A stretch of DNA of 44,089 nucleotides from PXAH01 sp964605645 (lineage in GTDB: Bacteria; Omnitrophota; Gorgyraeia; Duberdicusellales; 4484-171), in the NCBI GenBank assembly GCA_964605645.1, contig CAZSDJ010000011.1, forward strand, positions 1 to 44,089. The letters are read 5' to 3'. Of the stretch, positions 24,367 through 33,723 are shown piece after piece. The notes under the pieces were generated by a model, which was not told the origin of the DNA, made no database searches, and saw only the letters and a list, made by a program, of their open reading frames with translations. The position numbers and the translations under genes were made by a program. Each line of letters opens with the position of its first letter. The stretch's first letter is position 1.

Positions 24367-25248
24367 ATGGTACCTTATTCTTATTATACAGATAAATTTT
24401 TAAATTATATTGAAATGGAAAAGAATTACTCTCCCCATACCTGTAATAACTACCGGAGGGATTTAGAGGAATTTAAAAAATTTCTCAATGATAATGATCA
24501 AAAAGACATTAAAGATATTGATTATTTTATTTTACGAAAATTTTTAAGTTTTCTGAATAAGAAAAAGTTAAACAAACGTACGGTATCAAGAAAAATATCA
24601 ACCTTAAAAAGTTTTTTTAAATTTTTATTAAGAGAAAAAATATTAAAAAGTAATCCTGCTTCTTCTTTGATCTATCCTCGCCTCGATAAGCCGCTACCTA
24701 AATTTCTTACTGAAGGCCAGGTAAAAAGGATTTTAGAATTGCCGGATCAAACTAAATTATTAGGATTGCGCGATAAAGCTATTTTAGAGTTTCTTTATTC
24801 AACAGGAGCTAGGGTTTCTGAAATGGTTTCGACAAAATTGGATGATCTAGATTTAATCGGCGGAGTGGTCAAGGTTAGAGGAAAAGGGAGGAAAGAAAGG
24901 CTATTGCCTCTAGGAGAGCCTGCGATTGAAAGTATCCGGCAATATTTGTTAAACCGCAACGATGAGCAAAAAGCTTTATTCTTAAATAAAAATACTAAGC
25001 CATTGGGAGATCGAGGGGTGAGAACAATTATTTCAAAGTATATTAAAAATGCAGCTCTTTCCCTAGATGTATCACCGCATGTATTTCGTCATTCCTTTGC
25101 GACCCATCTCCTCAATCACGGAGCTGATCTCAGGAGTTTGCAGGAATTATTAGGTCATTCTAGTATTTCAACTACTCAAATTTATACTCATGTTAGCTTG
25201 GATTCGCTTAAAAAAATATATCAAAAAACTCATCCCCGTGCCAAATAG
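24367..25248 (+). CDS. xerC: Tyrosine recombinase XerC/XerD
   Basis: Chromosome-dimer resolvase of 293 residues with the ATG at 24367. A longer frame from 24304 would be encoded by the repeat and is not credible. The N-terminal SAM-like core-binding domain covers ~1-95. Catalytic residues are all present: Arg149 (STGARVSE), Lys173 (GKGRKER), His238-x2-Arg241 (PHVFRHSFATH), His264 (LLGHSS) and nucleophile Tyr273 (QIYTHVS). Placement after topA favours XerC, but XerD cannot be excluded. Confidence 0.93.
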   Translation: MVPYSYYTDKFLNYIEMEKNYSPHTCNNYRRDLEEFKKFLNDNDQKDIKDIDYFILRKFLSFLNKKKLNKRTVSRKISTLKSFFKFLLREKILKSNPASSLIYPRLDKPLPKFLTEGQVKRILELPDQTKLLGLRDKAILEFLYSTGARVSEMVSTKLDDLDLIGGVVKVRGKGRKERLLPLGEPAIESIRQYLLNRNDEQKALFLNKNTKPLGDRGVRTIISKYIKNAALSLDVSPHVFRHSFATHLLNHGADLRSLQELLGHSSISTTQIYTHVSLDSLKKIYQKTHPRAK

Positions 25249-25262
25249 GTAAAATTTTTAAC

Positions 25263-26555
25263 ATGAAAAGATTAATAAAAGAATTATTTTTTTTGTTTTA
25301 TGACATTTTGTTTATTGTTCTGTTTTTAGTTCATTTACCTTTTTATTTTTTAAGAAAAAAGATTACTTTTTTTTCATTATTGAGCAAAATTGGTTTTTTT
25401 CTGCCCAAGTTTAATAAATCGATATGGGTTCATGCAGTAAGCGTTGGTGAGGTTAATTTAATTGAGCCGTTAATTAATAGAATAATTGAAACTTTAAATT
25501 ATCCTATTCTTATTTCTACAACAACCTTAACTGGAAATAAACTGGCAAAAGAGAAGTATAAAGGAAAAGCAAAGATAATATATTTTCCTGTTGATATTTC
25601 ATTAATATTACAAAGATTTTTAAAAAAAATTAAACCAATAATTTTTATTTCGGCAGAAACTGAACTTTGGCCAAATTTAATTCGACAGCTTCAAAAAAAG
25701 AAGATACCTTTTTTGATTATTAACGGAAGAATCTCTGATCAAGCTTTTGCCCGATACAAGTTGATTAAACCAATTGTAAAAACAATTTTATCTGATTGCA
25801 GCCAAATTGGCGTCCAGAATGAAAAGTATCGGAAACGTTTTATAGAGTTAGGGGCAAAACCAAGTCAAGTTTTAATTACTGGTAATTTAAAATTTAATAA
25901 TATTAAATTAAATCAGAAAAAAATTGAAGATTTTAAACAAAAATACAATCCGATAATGAAACTGAATTCTCAGCGGCTTCTCGTTGCTGCAAGTACTCAT
26001 AGTCCGGAAGAAGATATGATTTTAGATATTTACAAAGATATTTATTTAGCCAAAAATTTAAGTTTGTTAATTGCTCCTCGTCACCCCCAAAGAGCTAGTG
26101 ATATTCAACGAATAGCTTTAGCTAAAGGTTTTAAGCCAATACTAATAAGTAAAATTAGTCAATTTAAGAATGAAGAAAATAATATATTTATTTTAGACAC
26201 GATTGGGCAACTTTTGTATTTTTATAGTATTTGCGACCTTTGTTTTGTCGGCGGAAGTTTTTCCGGTTCAGGGGGGCACAATATATTGGAACCAATATAT
26301 TTGTTAAAACCTGTTATTTTTGGGCCCAGCATGGAAAATTTTTCCGATATTTCAGAAATAGTAATTAATAATTCTGCTGGAATTCAAGTTAATTCTCCAA
26401 AACAGTTAAAAGAAAAAATAATAACTTTATTAGACGATAAAAACAAATGCCTAGATTATGCTAAGGCAGCAATAAATGTTTTTAAAAATTCCGATAGTTT
26501 GAATAAAAATTTTAGATTAATATTAAATCAAATAAAATCAACCGATGAATATTAA
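25263..26555 (+). CDS. waaA: 3-deoxy-D-manno-octulosonic acid (Kdo) transferase
   Basis: GT30 enzyme adding Kdo from CMP-Kdo to lipid IVA at the inner membrane. The 430-residue protein has an N-terminal membrane anchor (~8-31), the acceptor-side motif WVHAVSVGEVNL with catalytic Glu63, AETELWPNLIRQ, and C-terminal donor-site GGSFSGSGGHNILEP. It opens the LPS operon and overlaps lpxK by 11 bp. With lpxK it shows that the organism makes Kdo-lipid A. Confidence 0.95.
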   Translation: MKRLIKELFFLFYDILFIVLFLVHLPFYFLRKKITFFSLLSKIGFFLPKFNKSIWVHAVSVGEVNLIEPLINRIIETLNYPILISTTTLTGNKLAKEKYKGKAKIIYFPVDISLILQRFLKKIKPIIFISAETELWPNLIRQLQKKKIPFLIINGRISDQAFARYKLIKPIVKTILSDCSQIGVQNEKYRKRFIELGAKPSQVLITGNLKFNNIKLNQKKIEDFKQKYNPIMKLNSQRLLVAASTHSPEEDMILDIYKDIYLAKNLSLLIAPRHPQRASDIQRIALAKGFKPILISKISQFKNEENNIFILDTIGQLLYFYSICDLCFVGGSFSGSGGHNILEPIYLLKPVIFGPSMENFSDISEIVINNSAGIQVNSPKQLKEKIITLLDDKNKCLDYAKAAINVFKNSDSLNKNFRLILNQIKSTDEY

Positions 26556-27567
26556 ATTAAAGCAAAAATATATAGCCTTTATTGAAAGCCAAAAACATTC
26601 TTTTTTGGGAAAATTAGTATATTCGCTTCTCTATCTTCTTTCCTTATTGTATGGTTCATATGTTATTTTAAGAAATTTTTTCTACAATCATCAGATATTA
26701 AAGTCTTACAACCCAAAATCATCATTCTTAATTGGCGTTGGGAATATTTCTTGGGCTGGAACCGGAAAAACCCCTCTTTGTTTATTGCTTTATAGCCAAT
26801 TTAAACTAAAATTTAAAACAGCAATTTTGCGGAGAGGTTATGGCCAAGATGAAAAAAAACTAATTGCTGAAGATTGTGATTCAGTTTTTTCTTCGCCGGA
26901 TCGAATAAAATTAGTAAAAAGTTTAGAAAATGATTATGATTTATTTATTCTTGATGATGGTTTTCAATACAGAAAACTTAAAAAAGATATAAATATTGTT
27001 ATAATGGGCCAAAGAGAATTTACCAGAAAAATTCGCTTGATCCCGGTTTCTTTTTTTCGTGAACCATTGCAAAGTATAAAAAGAGCTGATATTTTAATAA
27101 TAAACTATGCGCTAAAATATAATCAGGAAAAGATTAAAAAGTTAATTTACAAAGTGGCGTCGTCATTAAAAATTTATTTTGCTAATTATCAAATTAAGGG
27201 ACTAAAAGATTTAGAGGGAAAAAATTATAATCTAGATATTATAAAGAATAAAAGCATAGCTGCTTTTGCGGCAATAGGCTATCCAACTGGATTTTTTGAA
27301 TTATTAGAAAAAAGAGGGGTTGCTTTACAGAGAAAAATTAGATATCCTGATCATTACGAATTGTCTAGTCAAGAATATGTGAAAATAGAAAACACATTAT
27401 TAGCTTCAGGAATAAATACTCTGGTCATAACTAAAAAAGATAAATTTCATTTGCCAAAAGGGCAAAAAAAAATCAATATTTTTATAGTGAAGGTTGAATT
27501 AGAAATAGAAAATAAGGAAAAATTAATTGCAAATATAGCAAAAAAAATTAATAATAAGTTAAATTAA
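26545..27567 (+). CDS. lpxK: Tetraacyldisaccharide 4'-kinase
   Basis: Phosphorylates lipid A disaccharide at the 4' position on the cytoplasmic face of the inner membrane. The 340-residue protein has an N-terminal membrane-associated helix (~24-46), the family P-loop GVGNISWAGTGKTP (64-77), the DDGFQYRKLKKD motif near residues 136-147, and the GYP segment (FAAIGYPTGFF). It is tightly coupled to waaA upstream and to the acyltransferase fusion downstream (no gap). Confidence 0.94.
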   Translation: MNIKLKQKYIAFIESQKHSFLGKLVYSLLYLLSLLYGSYVILRNFFYNHQILKSYNPKSSFLIGVGNISWAGTGKTPLCLLLYSQFKLKFKTAILRRGYGQDEKKLIAEDCDSVFSSPDRIKLVKSLENDYDLFILDDGFQYRKLKKDINIVIMGQREFTRKIRLIPVSFFREPLQSIKRADILIINYALKYNQEKIKKLIYKVASSLKIYFANYQIKGLKDLEGKNYNLDIIKNKSIAAFAAIGYPTGFFELLEKRGVALQRKIRYPDHYELSSQEYVKIENTLLASGINTLVITKKDKFHLPKGQKKINIFIVKVELEIENKEKLIANIAKKINNKLN

Positions 27568-29373
27568 ATGTATTTTTTAATTAAGATAATTCAAAAAATT
27601 TTTTACAAGTCGCCACTACCGGCAATTAAACTTACTGCAAGAATTATTAGTTTAATTTTTTTCCTTAATATCAGAAAAAGAAAAACGGCTTATCGCAACT
27701 TAAAAATGGCTTTTCCCGGCAAGCCTTATGCGCAGATACTATCTATTCTAAAGGGGAGTTATTATAATTTTTCTTTAAGTTTGATTGAAACCTTAGCTGC
27801 TCCCCGTTTTTTGCCTTATGTACAAATAGAAGGAGAACATTATTTTGACGGCCCGGGAATTTGTATTGGGATTCATGCCGGTAATTGGGAGTTGGCTAAT
27901 CTTGCCTTTGCTAAAAAATATAAATTTGCAGTTTTAGCTAAACATCAAAAAAATAAAAAATTTGATGATTTTTTAAATAAAATTAGAGCCAAAGAAGGCT
28001 TAGAGGTTTGTTTTAATTTACGGAATGTAATTAAATATATCAAGCAAGACTATTATGTGGGTTTAGTCGTTGATCATGGTGCAGAATCCGGTGCGGAAAT
28101 GACTGATTTTTTTAATCAAACTATACCAACTCCCAAGGGAGCTGTATTTTTAGCAAAGAAGTATAATAAAAAAATTTACCCTTGCTTTAACCGCAGGCTT
28201 GGAGATTTTTCACACCGGGTTCAGTTTTTAGGTTCAATTGATCCAAATTTAGGAGATGAAGGAGAGCTTCTCACTGATTTTAACCGTCTTTATCAAAAAC
28301 AATTAACGCAACATCCCTCTGAATATCTTTGGCAGCACAAGCGTTTTAAATACAAGCAGAATCGAGACATAACTATTATTAGTGACGGCAAACCCGGGCA
28401 TCTTAAGCAATCGCAGGCACTACTTTCGGTTTTGGAAGAAAAAAGTGAATATGAAATACGCAGTAAGATGATTAGAGTTCGTTATAGAAATAATTTTATG
28501 CGTATTGTTGCTAATTTTGTGGCTAATTTTTGTCCTCAATTTTCTCCTTCGTTAATCAAAATATTGAAAATAATTTTAGATAAAAGTAGTTATCAAGAAT
28601 TATCTGTTACTTTTTCAGACTTGGTAATTAGTACCGGTAATTTCGCTGCACCGGTTGCAAAAATATTGTCTTCATCATTGGGCTCAAAAATTGCCGTAAT
28701 TTTAAGAACCAATTTATCTCCCTCACGTTTTGACTTGGCAATTGTTCCTGAACATGACCGTATTTTTTCGGATAATATTTTAAAAATTAAAGGGGCTTTA
28801 ACTTATCCACTTAATTTAGAAGTAAAGAAAAATCAGTGCAAAAAAGTTTTCTCCCTCAATAACAACAAAAAAGTTGCAGTATTTGTAGGAGGGCCTGTTT
28901 CGGATAAGGAAGAGTTTACTAGAAATTTGAAATATTTTGTTAAGCAACTGAAAAAATTTTCAAAAGAAAATAATTACGAGCTTTTAGTCAGTACTTCTCG
29001 CCGAACTCCTAAAAAAGCAGAAGAATTTATAAAGAAAGAGATGGCTGGTTTTGAAAATAGTGAAGCCCTGGTAATTGCCAATCAAAAAAATTATGATTTT
29101 GTTTTTGAAGGTTTTGTTTTATCGGCGGATATTGTATTTAGTTCCAGCGAGAGTATTTCAATGACATCTGAGATTGCATCTCTAGGTAAACCATGTGTGT
29201 GTACATTTTTTGAAACTGAAGATGACAAGCGAAAAGTGTTTTTTACTTCTGTAAAAAATGAAATTAATTTTTTACGATATCCTTATAAAATTAAAGACAA
29301 AGAATTAAAAACATCAAACATGTTCCATCAAAACCGTAAAATTCTAGAAAAAGCTGTAAAAAAATTATTATAA
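27568..29373 (+). CDS. Fusion: LpxL-type lipid A acyltransferase + ELM1-like domain
   Basis: 601 residues in two parts. Residues 1-~263 are an LpxL/HtrB-family acyltransferase with the His103-x4-Glu108 catalytic pair (GIHAGNWELA), an N-terminal hydrophobic anchor, and a C-terminal WQHKRFK. Residues ~267-601 match the ELM1/Mito_fiss_Elm1 family (putative glycosyltransferase): SDGKPGHLKQSQ (272-283), DLAIVPEHD, VAVFVGGP, LLVSTSRRTPKKA and SSESISMTSEIASLGKP. Bacterial ELM1 proteins are usually separate genes; the fusion suggests one polypeptide acylates and glycosylates (or couples to) a lipid A intermediate. The reading frame is open across the junction, and no internal start with an SD was seen. 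Confidence 0.88.
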   Translation: MYFLIKIIQKIFYKSPLPAIKLTARIISLIFFLNIRKRKTAYRNLKMAFPGKPYAQILSILKGSYYNFSLSLIETLAAPRFLPYVQIEGEHYFDGPGICIGIHAGNWELANLAFAKKYKFAVLAKHQKNKKFDDFLNKIRAKEGLEVCFNLRNVIKYIKQDYYVGLVVDHGAESGAEMTDFFNQTIPTPKGAVFLAKKYNKKIYPCFNRRLGDFSHRVQFLGSIDPNLGDEGELLTDFNRLYQKQLTQHPSEYLWQHKRFKYKQNRDITIISDGKPGHLKQSQALLSVLEEKSEYEIRSKMIRVRYRNNFMRIVANFVANFCPQFSPSLIKILKIILDKSSYQELSVTFSDLVISTGNFAAPVAKILSSSLGSKIAVILRTNLSPSRFDLAIVPEHDRIFSDNILKIKGALTYPLNLEVKKNQCKKVFSLNNNKKVAVFVGGPVSDKEEFTRNLKYFVKQLKKFSKENNYELLVSTSRRTPKKAEEFIKKEMAGFENSEALVIANQKNYDFVFEGFVLSADIVFSSSESISMTSEIASLGKPCVCTFFETEDDKRKVFFTSVKNEINFLRYPYKIKDKELKTSNMFHQNRKILEKAVKKLL

Positions 29374-29459
29374 GTAGTGGATCCATCGTTAATTTAAAAA
29401 ACAGAAACAATCTTTAAAAAGATAGAATAATTTTAGATAAGGAGCATGGGGATCAAAAC

Positions 29460-31529
29460 ATGAAAGTCATTCAAATTTTACCACAGATGAAAGCCGGCGG
29501 GGTCGAAAGAGGGGTCCTGGATCTGGTTAACTACTTTAAAAATTCTAAAAACTATCTAGATTTTGAAAGTATCGTAATTAGTGCTGGAGGAGACTTAACT
29601 TATTTGTTAGAGGAAATGGGCATAAAACATTATCAGATACCTGTTGATAAAAAATCTCCATTTTCGTTGTTTATGATTCCAAAGATTTCTAAATTTATTA
29701 TCTCTGAAAAACCTGCGATAATTCATGCCCGCAGCAGAGTTCCTGCCTGGATAAGTTTTTTTGCTTCTCGCAACAAAACCAGTCATTTTCTTACAACTGC
29801 TCATGGAATCTATAAAAATAAAATATCGGGTGAGGTTATGGGTTGGGGTAAATTTGTGATTTGCCCTTCAAAAACTGTTGCTCGCCATATGAAAGAAAGA
29901 TTTGGGGTACCGGATGAAAAAATTGTAATTATCCCGCGTTGGGTAGATTTAGATAAATTTAAATTCAAGGATTTTAAAAGCAGAGTTGACAGTAATCTTA
30001 TTGTAAGCGTAGGGAGAATTTCACCGACAAAAGGGTACCAATATTTAATTGATGCTTTTAGAAAGGTAGTTAGAACAAACCCTTACCTTAAATTAAAAAT
30101 TATTGGTTCAGTCGATAAAAATAAATCAAGATATTTTGATTACTTAAAAACCTTAGTAACCAGGTTTTCTTTAAACTATAATATTGAATTTACTGGTTTT
30201 TGCCAAGATGTTGAAGGTGTCCTATCTAAAGCTAAATTGCTAGTCGCTCCTTCCTTGATTGAAGAAGCTTTTGGACGTGTAGTAATTGAGGCCGGTGCTT
30301 CCGGGGTACCGGTTATTGCAACTAAAGTTGGCGGATTTCAAGAAATAATTAAAGATAATAAAGACGGTTTATTAGTTGCTCCTGCTGACCCCAATTCTTT
30401 ATCAGGTGCAATTTTAAAATTAATTGACAACCCGGAATTATCGCAAAAGTTATCAATAGCCGCTAGAAAAAAGGTAGAATCTTTTTACACAATGGATAAA
30501 GCTCTCAATGCTTTGGCTAGCACCTATCAAAAAGCTTTAATTGAGCAAAGAATATTAATTACCAAGACTTCTTCTTTAGGTGATTTAATTTTGGCAATAC
30601 CTTCAATAGTTGTTTTACGTAAAGAGTTTCCCAACGCGAAATTATATTTACTTACTTTAAAAAAATATGCTAATCTTTTTTATAATTGCCCTTATTTAGA
30701 TAAAATTATAACGGTGCCTTTAAATTATAAAAAGATCAAAAAAATTTTAGAAATAAGTAAAAAATTAAGAAGATTATCTTTTGATTATATAGTTGATTTA
30801 CAAAACAATCGTGCTACTCAATTAATTTCTTTTTTAAGTTTTGGGCGTAAAACCTTTGGATTTAAGAGAAAATTAGGTTTTTTACTTAATTGTACTGCGG
30901 CTTATCAGAGTAAGGAAAAAATTAATCCCCTTCAATCGCAGGAAAAAATATTGAAGCTGTTAGGGGTAACCTTAGGAGAAAAAAAATTATTATTTTGGCC
31001 TAACAAGCCGGTTGATTTAGCTCCTTTTAAGTTAGGCGATAACAAATTGATTGGGATAAATATTTCGGCATCGCGCAAGTGGAAAACAAAAAATTGGCCA
31101 TTAGAAAATATAAATCAGTTTATCAAACTGTTTATAAAAAAATATTCTGATTACAACGTTGTTCTTTTTGGTGATCAAGAAAGCAGAGAACAAGCCGGAA
31201 AAATCGAAAAAGAATTTGATTCACGCAGAGTCATCAATCTTTCCGGGAAAACTAAAATTACTGAGCTTATTGAAATATTAAAAAAAGTAAAAATTTTCAT
31301 AACCCCAGATACAGCTACTTTGCATTTAGCCCAAAGCTTAGGGGCAGAAGTTATCGGGTTGTTTGGGCCGACTGATCCTAAGCTTCATACGGTTGAAGCT
31401 GATAATTTGAAAATTATCGATAAAGGTTTATCTTGTCAGTATTGTTATCAAGCTAAGTGCAAAACCTGCCAATGCATGAAAAATATTTCCGCAAAAGAAG
31501 TTTTAAGCAGAGCGGATAATATTTTGTAA
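29460..31529 (+). CDS. Fusion: GT4 glycosyltransferase + GT9 heptosyltransferase
   Basis: 689 residues. Residues 1-~350 are a GT-B GT4 enzyme: MKAGGVERGVLDLV near the start, SVGRISPTKGYQYLIDAF, and the donor-site EEAFGRVVIEAGASGVPVIA with the E-x7-E pair. From ~364 a GT9 heptosyltransferase starts (ILITKTSSLGDLILAIPS), with PDTATLHLAQSLGAEVIGLFGPTDP and the C-terminal four-Cys motif CQYCYQAKCKTCQC. Probably a two-step LPS inner-core enzyme. A 5-codon minigene (29446-29463) overlaps the start codon. It is convergent with the next gene, 6 bp apart. Confidence 0.9.
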   Translation: MKVIQILPQMKAGGVERGVLDLVNYFKNSKNYLDFESIVISAGGDLTYLLEEMGIKHYQIPVDKKSPFSLFMIPKISKFIISEKPAIIHARSRVPAWISFFASRNKTSHFLTTAHGIYKNKISGEVMGWGKFVICPSKTVARHMKERFGVPDEKIVIIPRWVDLDKFKFKDFKSRVDSNLIVSVGRISPTKGYQYLIDAFRKVVRTNPYLKLKIIGSVDKNKSRYFDYLKTLVTRFSLNYNIEFTGFCQDVEGVLSKAKLLVAPSLIEEAFGRVVIEAGASGVPVIATKVGGFQEIIKDNKDGLLVAPADPNSLSGAILKLIDNPELSQKLSIAARKKVESFYTMDKALNALASTYQKALIEQRILITKTSSLGDLILAIPSIVVLRKEFPNAKLYLLTLKKYANLFYNCPYLDKIITVPLNYKKIKKILEISKKLRRLSFDYIVDLQNNRATQLISFLSFGRKTFGFKRKLGFLLNCTAAYQSKEKINPLQSQEKILKLLGVTLGEKKLLFWPNKPVDLAPFKLGDNKLIGINISASRKWKTKNWPLENINQFIKLFIKKYSDYNVVLFGDQESREQAGKIEKEFDSRRVINLSGKTKITELIEILKKVKIFITPDTATLHLAQSLGAEVIGLFGPTDPKLHTVEADNLKIIDKGLSCQYCYQAKCKTCQCMKNISAKEVLSRADNIL

Positions 31530-31535
31530 AATCAT

Positions 31536-32567
31536 TTATTTATTGATGAGAAGTTTAATTGCAAGGTTTGAAACCCGCTCTGGTTTGATTTGATTGATGC
31601 AATAGTATTCTTTCGGGCAATTTTTGATGTAGCAAGGGACTTTACAGCTTTTATTTTCGAACAAGAGATAACCGCCTGCAGCGTTAATCGGTTTAGTGCA
31701 TTCGGGGTCCGTAGGCCCAAAAATTGCAATAAATTTAGTCCCCAGTGAACCAGCAAGATGAAGCGGCCCGGAGTCACCGGATATAACTAAATCTAATTGT
31801 TTGTAAATAGCCGCTAATTGGCGGAGGTCAGTTTTTCCGCTTAAGTCTATTATCTTTTCTTTAAATTTTCCAAAAGAATTAAGGATATTATTTTGTTTGT
31901 CCTGAGAAGTTATAAAAAATAGAGAATTTGGCAGTTGAGTAAGTATTTTTTCGATTAATTCTCGGTAAAAAGACAATGGCCAGTTTTTAGGAGTCCAATT
32001 GCTAAAAGGGTTTAGGCCGATCAAATAATAATTTTTTAAAGATTCTGGCGGAGGGATTAATTGTTTTGTATTTCTTTCTTCCTGTTTATCTAAATAAATT
32101 TGACAATTCTTATCATCTATATTTATGCCCAAACTTTTTAAAATATTAAGGTAATAGTCTTGTTTATGAACAGAGTCTTTATTGATTTTGGGTATTTTTT
32201 TGGTAAGAAGTAGTGAACGTTTTTTGTAATCGTAACCAATAATTTCTTTTACGCGGCTTAGATAAATAAGCAAAGTTTTGGTAAAAGAGCGATGAAAAAG
32301 TATCACTTTATCAAACTGATAGAGTTTAAGTTTTTTTATAAAATTTATTTTGGAAAATATACTTTTTTCTTCTTTTTTTTCATTTAATTTAAATATTTTA
32401 TCAATATAAGGATTATTTTTTAAGATGGGTGCGGTTCGCCTGGCTACGACAACCCCTAAAAAACTTTCTGGATAAAATTTTTTAATAGCTTTAAAGGCTG
32501 GAGTTGTAAAAATTACATCACCGAGCCAGTTAGGTTCAACCACTAATATTTTTAATTGTTTTTTCAT
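31536..32567 (-). CDS. GT9 heptosyltransferase (LPS core)
   Basis: Transfers heptose-like residues from ADP-heptose to LPS core. 343 residues from the ATG at 32567 (GAGG 3 nt upstream on the - strand); an upstream in-frame start at 32588 would add 7 residues. EPNWLGDVIFTTPAFKAIKK is the GT9 N-terminal motif; SGDSGPLHLAGSLGTKFIAIFGPTDP is the donor-binding region. The C-terminal cysteines are Cys-x3-Cys-x4-Cys-x5-Cys. It overlaps the 3' end of the GT4 gene upstream on the same strand. Confidence 0.92.
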   Translation of the reverse strand: MKKQLKILVVEPNWLGDVIFTTPAFKAIKKFYPESFLGVVVARRTAPILKNNPYIDKIFKLNEKKEEKSIFSKINFIKKLKLYQFDKVILFHRSFTKTLLIYLSRVKEIIGYDYKKRSLLLTKKIPKINKDSVHKQDYYLNILKSLGINIDDKNCQIYLDKQEERNTKQLIPPPESLKNYYLIGLNPFSNWTPKNWPLSFYRELIEKILTQLPNSLFFITSQDKQNNILNSFGKFKEKIIDLSGKTDLRQLAAIYKQLDLVISGDSGPLHLAGSLGTKFIAIFGPTDPECTKPINAAGGYLLFENKSCKVPCYIKNCPKEYYCINQIKPERVSNLAIKLLINK

Positions 32568-33624
32568 AAACCTCAATAAAACTATCAATTTTTTTGTTGA
32601 TGTCGAATCTATCTATTACTTGGTTGTGGGCATCAATAGCTATTTGGCGGTAGAGGGTTTTATCGCTTGCCAATCTAATGATTGCCCGGCTAATGCTTGC
32701 AGGGTCTGCCGGTTTTGATTTTAGGCCGGTTTTGGTATCATCTACCAACAAGTTGAGGCCATCGATACCGGATACAACAGGAGGTATCCCTAAGTATTGT
32801 GCCTCCACTACAGAAAGGCCCAGAGGCTCTTCCAGAGAAGGGAGGCAAAAGATGTCTAAAGAATTTAAGAAGGCGGAAAGTGGTTTTTGCCTTAGGAAAA
32901 CAAGATAATTATCAACTTTTAATTTTTTAGCAAGATTCAGCAATTGTTCTTGATAGTTACCTTCTCCTAAAATATAAAATTTTGCTTCCGGATATTTTTT
33001 TAAAACTTCAGGGATACTTTTAATTAAATGCTGAAAACCTTTAACTGGCGATAATCTCCCCGAGGCGCCGATTACAGGATTTCCTCCTAAATTAAGAGCA
33101 GGGGTATTTCTATTTAAAGTTTCTAAATCGATTCCCGAAAGAATAGTTTTTATTCTTTTAGGATTTGCACCAAAGCAGTTTATTAAATCTTTTTTTACAA
33201 AGGGGGTAATTGCAATTGAATACCTACCTTGGGCTTTTATGATTTTTCGTATTTTTCTGGTTTTATTTTTTTTATAAAAACCGTGAAAATTAGCTAGATG
33301 GGGTATTTTTGTAAATAAGCTAGTCAGTTGACAAGCAACTTGGGTAACTCGGGTATGAGAGTGAAGAAGTTGATAGGGGAAATCTTTATGAATTGCAGAT
33401 AGTTTAAGGGCGGTTGCAATGATTTTCGGAGAAAGTTCATTTTTAGTTTTAATCGGGATTTTATGAATTTTAATACCTAATTTTTGGAAGCGATATTCTT
33501 CCGTACCACCGGAAGAAGATATGGCGACTTTAATACCTTTTCTTAACAAATATTTAGTTAAGCTGTAGGCATAAGTTGTGATCCCACCGATATTAAGATG
33601 AGGTAGTACCTGTAAAACTCGCAT
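32536..33624 (-). CDS. GT4 family glycosyltransferase
   Basis: GT-B retaining glycosyltransferase of 362 residues. MRVLQVLPHLNIGGITTYA at the N terminus parallels the GT4 half of the fusion at 29460, and the two may be paralogues. GASGRLSPVKGFQHLI and the donor-site SLEEPLGLSVVEAQYLGIPPVVSG are present. No SD precedes the ATG; a TATGAT box (33641-33636 on the - strand) lies close upstream. Forms a two-gene - strand operon with the GT9 at 31536. Substrate unknown, presumably LPS. Confidence 0.9.
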   Translation of the reverse strand: MRVLQVLPHLNIGGITTYAYSLTKYLLRKGIKVAISSSGGTEEYRFQKLGIKIHKIPIKTKNELSPKIIATALKLSAIHKDFPYQLLHSHTRVTQVACQLTSLFTKIPHLANFHGFYKKNKTRKIRKIIKAQGRYSIAITPFVKKDLINCFGANPKRIKTILSGIDLETLNRNTPALNLGGNPVIGASGRLSPVKGFQHLIKSIPEVLKKYPEAKFYILGEGNYQEQLLNLAKKLKVDNYLVFLRQKPLSAFLNSLDIFCLPSLEEPLGLSVVEAQYLGIPPVVSGIDGLNLLVDDTKTGLKSKPADPASISRAIIRLASDKTLYRQIAIDAHNQVIDRFDINKKIDSFIEVYEKTIKNISG

Positions 33625-33668
33625 TTACTTAAGATATCATAGTAATGAGAAGATGAAAAGAAAAAAAC

Positions 33669-33697
33669 TTGCCCTTTAGCCTGAGAGAAGTTATATT
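33669..33697 (+). promoter_or_regulatory. Possible promoter for the GT9 pair at 33.7-35.7 kb
   Basis: TTGCCC (33669-33674), 17-bp spacer, TATATT (33692-33697), in the divergent gap between the - strand GT4 and the + strand GT9. The -35 is a weak match to TTGACA. Confidence 0.4.
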
Positions 33698-33723
33698 ATT
33701 AATTTAAGAAAGAAAACAAATTT

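Noticed and set aside
31530..31535. Bidirectional terminator between the convergent glycosyltransferase genes
   Set aside because: Only 6 bp separate the stops and no stem plus T-run was visible on either side.
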